A DNA stretch of 7,184 nt, from the NCBI GenBank assembly GCA_900550345.1, contig URRX01000075.1:1-7184 (forward strand), given 5' to 3'. This document shows, piece after piece, positions 5,408 through 7,184 of this stretch. The translations under genes and the position numbers were made by a program. The notes under the pieces are model-generated. The model was not told where the DNA came from. It did no database searches and saw only the letters and a list, made by a program, of their open reading frames with translations. The stretch's first letter is position 1. Every line of letters begins with the position of its first letter. The DNA is from an uncultured Anaerococcus sp. (GTDB lineage: Bacteria > Bacillota > Clostridia > Tissierellales > Peptoniphilaceae).

Positions 5408-6667
5408 ATGAAAAATTATGATTTAGTAGTAATAGGTGGAGGTCCTGCAGGACTTGGAGCTGCTGCTCGTGCCTATGATGAAGGAATTAAAAATATATTA
5501 GTAGTTGAAAGAGACGAAATGCTTGGTGGAATTTTAAACCAATGTATCCACAACGGATTTGGTCTTCACAGATTTAAAGAAGAACTTACAGGTCCTGAAT
5601 ATGCTCAAAGATTTATAGATGAAGTTGAAAAAAGAGATATAGACGTTTTATTAAATACAATAGTAGTAGATTTTGCAAACGACAAAACTATTACCTTGAT
5701 GAATGAAGAAAACGGAATGTTTACAATAAAACCAAAGGCAGTAATTCTTGCTATGGGTTGTAGGGAAAGACCAAGAGGAGCCCTAAATATTCCAGGAAGC
5801 AGACCTGCAGGAGTATATTCAGCAGGAACAGCTCAAAGAATGATAAACCTTGAAGGCTATATGCCTGGTAAAAAAGTAGTAATTTTAGGATCTGGTGATA
5901 TAGGATTAATAATGGCAAGAAGGATGACCCTAGAAGGTGCAGATGTTCAATGTGTTGCTGAAATTATGCCATTTTCTGGAGGACTAAAAAGAAATATAGT
6001 TCAATGTTTGGATGATTTTGATATTCCACTATATTTTAATACAACAATCTCATCAATAGAAGGAGATGAAAGAGTTACAGGATGTACCCTTTCAAAAGTT
6101 GATGAAAATATGAAAGTAATACCAGGAACTGAAAAACACTTTGACTGTGATACAATTTTACTTTCTGTAGGACTTTTACCAGAAAACGAACTTACAAAAC
6201 AAGCTCAAATAGAAATGGATCCAAAAACAAAAGGAGCTATCGTTTCTGATAGGTTAATGACAAATGTAGATGGAGTATTTGCAGCAGGAAATGTATTACA
6301 CGTTCACGACTTAGTAGATTATGTAACAGAAGAAAGTGAACTTGCAGCAAAAAATGCAGCAGATTATATAAAAGATAAATTCCAAAAATCTCAAACAGAT
6401 CCAATATACTTAAAAGCAGGAGATGGAATATCTTATACCCTCCCACAATATATAAATCCAGATACAATGCAAGATGAAGCAATAATAAGATTTAGGGTAA
6501 ATAATGTTTACCAAAATAGAGTTTTAAAAATGTATGTAGATGGAAAAGAAGTTACAAAGAAAAGAAAATTAGTATATGCTCCAGGTGAAATGGAAAACTT
6601 AATACTAAAGAAAAAAGACATAGATGAAAATGCAAAAGAAATAGAAATAAAATTGGAGGAAATATGA
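5408..6667 (+). CDS. FAD/NAD(P)-dependent oxidoreductase, partner of the GlpA-like enzyme
   Basis: This 419-residue cytoplasmic flavoprotein has the pyridine nucleotide-disulfide oxidoreductase fold. GGGPAGLGAAARA (10-22) binds FAD, VVILGSGDIGLIMARR (157-172) is a second Rossmann motif for NAD(P), and GVFAAGNV (289-296) is the late FAD motif. GGILNQCIHNGFG (40-52) replaces the redox CxxC of disulfide reductases with a single Cys46, so it is not a thiol reductase. Glu185 near the end of the nucleotide-binding fold is compatible with NADH preference, but weakly so. After residue 330 a C-terminal domain of about 90 residues is not recognised. AAGGAG (5394-5399) overlaps the previous stop codon and the stop overlaps the next start (ATGA), so all three proteins are coupled in translation. 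It probably passes electrons between the partner's iron-sulfur centre and NAD(P). HcnB- or sarcosine-oxidase-alpha-like flavoproteins have similar architecture. Confidence 0.85.
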   Translation: MKNYDLVVIGGGPAGLGAAARAYDEGIKNILVVERDEMLGGILNQCIHNGFGLHRFKEELTGPEYAQRFIDEVEKRDIDVLLNTIVVDFANDKTITLMNEENGMFTIKPKAVILAMGCRERPRGALNIPGSRPAGVYSAGTAQRMINLEGYMPGKKVVILGSGDIGLIMARRMTLEGADVQCVAEIMPFSGGLKRNIVQCLDDFDIPLYFNTTISSIEGDERVTGCTLSKVDENMKVIPGTEKHFDCDTILLSVGLLPENELTKQAQIEMDPKTKGAIVSDRLMTNVDGVFAAGNVLHVHDLVDYVTEESELAAKNAADYIKDKFQKSQTDPIYLKAGDGISYTLPQYINPDTMQDEAIIRFRVNNVYQNRVLKMYVDGKEVTKKRKLVYAPGEMENLILKKKDIDENAKEIEIKLEEI

Positions 6668-7023
6668 AAAAAGAATTAACCTGCATAAATTGTCCTCTAG
6701 GTTGCCTTGTAACAGTAACAATGGATGAAAATGGAAATGTAGAAAATGTAACAGGAAATACTTGTAAAAGAGGAGAAGTTTACGCAAGAAACGAAGTAAA
6801 AAATCCAGTAAGAGTAGTAACATCAACAGTAAAAGTTGATGGTGGAAAAGAATACTCAGTTTCAGTAAAAACTGCCGATGCAATTCCAAAAAATAAAATG
6901 GGAGAAGCAATGGATGAAATAAATAAAGCAAGTATAGCAGCTCCAGTTAAAGTAGGAGATATAGTTATAGAAAATATAGCAGATACTGGAATCTCATTAA
7001 TAGCTACAGCTAACAGAAAGTAA
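6664..7023 (+). CDS. DUF1667 protein, small four-cysteine putative iron-sulfur subunit
   Basis: The 119-residue soluble protein opens with TCINCPLGC (6-14) and has a fourth cysteine in NTCKRGEVYA (32-41): Cys7, Cys10, Cys14 and Cys34 in the pattern CxxCPxGC-x19-CxRG. These are its only cysteines. The pattern marks the DUF1667 family, and it resembles the N-terminal [4Fe-4S] motif of molybdopterin oxidoreductases and complex I subunit G. The remainder (50-119), with a PVRVVTSTVKV block and a C-terminal segment APVKVGDIVIENIADTGI, is predicted to be beta-rich and has no known function. The start overlaps the flavoprotein stop by 4 bases (ATGA), with GGAGGA at 6655-6660, so near-equal synthesis is likely. 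The gene order GlpA-like, FAD/NAD(P) oxidoreductase, DUF1667 recurs next to glpK in other anaerobes as far as I recall. I infer an electron-transfer subunit of one complex; the cluster type is not proved by the sequence. Confidence 0.85.
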   Translation: MKKELTCINCPLGCLVTVTMDENGNVENVTGNTCKRGEVYARNEVKNPVRVVTSTVKVDGGKEYSVSVKTADAIPKNKMGEAMDEINKASIAAPVKVGDIVIENIADTGISLIATANRK

Positions 7024-7046
7024 AATCAAATAAAATCGCATTAACT

Positions 7047-7088
7047 AAAAAAGTGATGAGCATAGAAATTTTTCAGCTCATCACTTTT
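7047..7088. terminator. Bidirectional intrinsic terminator between convergent genes
   Basis: AAAAGTGATGAGC (7049-7061) pairs perfectly with GCTCATCACTTTT (7076-7088), a 13-bp stem with a 14-base loop. On the + strand TTTTATTTTA follows. On the - strand the arm is followed by a run of T (the complement of AAAAAA at 7047-7052). It therefore ends both the oxidoreductase operon and the gene entering from the right. Confidence 0.88.
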
Positions 7089-7091
7089 ATT

Positions 7092-7184
7092 TTACTTAAA
7101 TTTCTTATTTAATTTTTCAATCTCAGCTTTTGTTGAAAAATATATTAATGACCAAATAATTAAATATATTATAATAAAAAATAT
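7092..7184 (-). CDS. C-terminal end of a membrane protein (start outside window)
   Basis: Read on the - strand, the frame is open from the window edge for 30 codons and stops at TAA (7092-7094), right before the shared terminator. The residues begin with a strongly hydrophobic stretch IFFIIIYLIIWSLIYF, enough for one membrane helix, followed by a charged, Lys-rich tail KAEIEKLNKKFK that would lie in the cytoplasm by the positive-inside rule. The gene cannot be named from this tail. Hydrophobic translations are common in AT-rich DNA; the position of the stop and of the bidirectional terminator is the main support. Confidence 0.55.
   Translation of the reverse strand: MFFIIIYLIIWSLIYFSTKAEIEKLNKKFK

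Noticed and set aside
5408..6667. Thioredoxin- or disulfide-reductase identity for the second flavoprotein
   Set aside because: There is no redox CxxC; only Cys46 occupies the relevant region, and the context is glycerol metabolism.
6605..6931. Leucine-rich reading frame on the - strand
   Set aside because: It is antisense to two well-supported genes, and its Leu/Phe-rich content is what AT-rich codons give when read backwards; the other long - strand frames are rejected for the same reason.
1..7184. CRISPR array, insertion sequence, prophage or tRNA/rRNA gene
   Set aside because: No repeat-spacer pattern, transposase, integrase, terminal inverted repeats or RNA gene was seen; gene content and codon use look uniform chromosomal.

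Overview
This window is AT-rich, arginine is written almost only as AGA, and most genes carry strong AAGGAG/GGAGGA ribosome binding sites. Together with GlpP-type regulation this points to a low-GC anaerobic Firmicute. A Tissierellia/Peptoniphilaceae-like genome such as Anaerococcus or Peptoniphilus is my best guess, but it rests on general impression and not on a marker gene. Seven complete genes lie on the + strand. One gene is cut by the left edge (+) and one by the right edge (-).

Left part (1-1600): the end of a PadR-family repressor overlaps an RsuA-type 16S rRNA pseudouridine synthase, followed by a monotopic sugar-phosphate transferase (PglC/EpsL type). A long intrinsic terminator whose stem includes the stop codon closes this group.

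Central part (1600-3843): a promoter with an overlapping cre-like site (possible CcpA catabolite repression) leads into a short leader hairpin. Then come glpP, an RNA-binding antiterminator of glycerol metabolism, and glpK, glycerol kinase.

Right part (3844-7100): a near-consensus sigma-A promoter is followed at once by a very strong intrinsic terminator, and only then by a three-gene operon. The operon encodes a GlpA-like FAD glycerol-3-phosphate dehydrogenase with a C-terminal BFD-type [2Fe-2S] domain, a second FAD/NAD(P) oxidoreductase, and a small four-cysteine DUF1667 protein. The promoter-terminator-operon order is a classic attenuator, and the two glp leaders share the element GAGAA(A)GCGAG in the rising arm of their hairpins. 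The simplest model is that GlpP, when bound to glycerol-3-phosphate, acts on both leaders so that the kinase's product switches on its own oxidation.

The likely pathway is glycerol to glycerol-3-phosphate (GlpK) to dihydroxyacetone phosphate (GlpA-like enzyme). Electrons would pass through the iron-sulfur centres to the second flavoprotein and on to NAD(P) or another acceptor. No glpF facilitator, membrane-bound glpD or glpC anchor is present, so this looks like a soluble alternative to GlpD or GlpABC. The operon ends in a bidirectional terminator shared with a convergent gene for a small or C-terminally anchored membrane protein.
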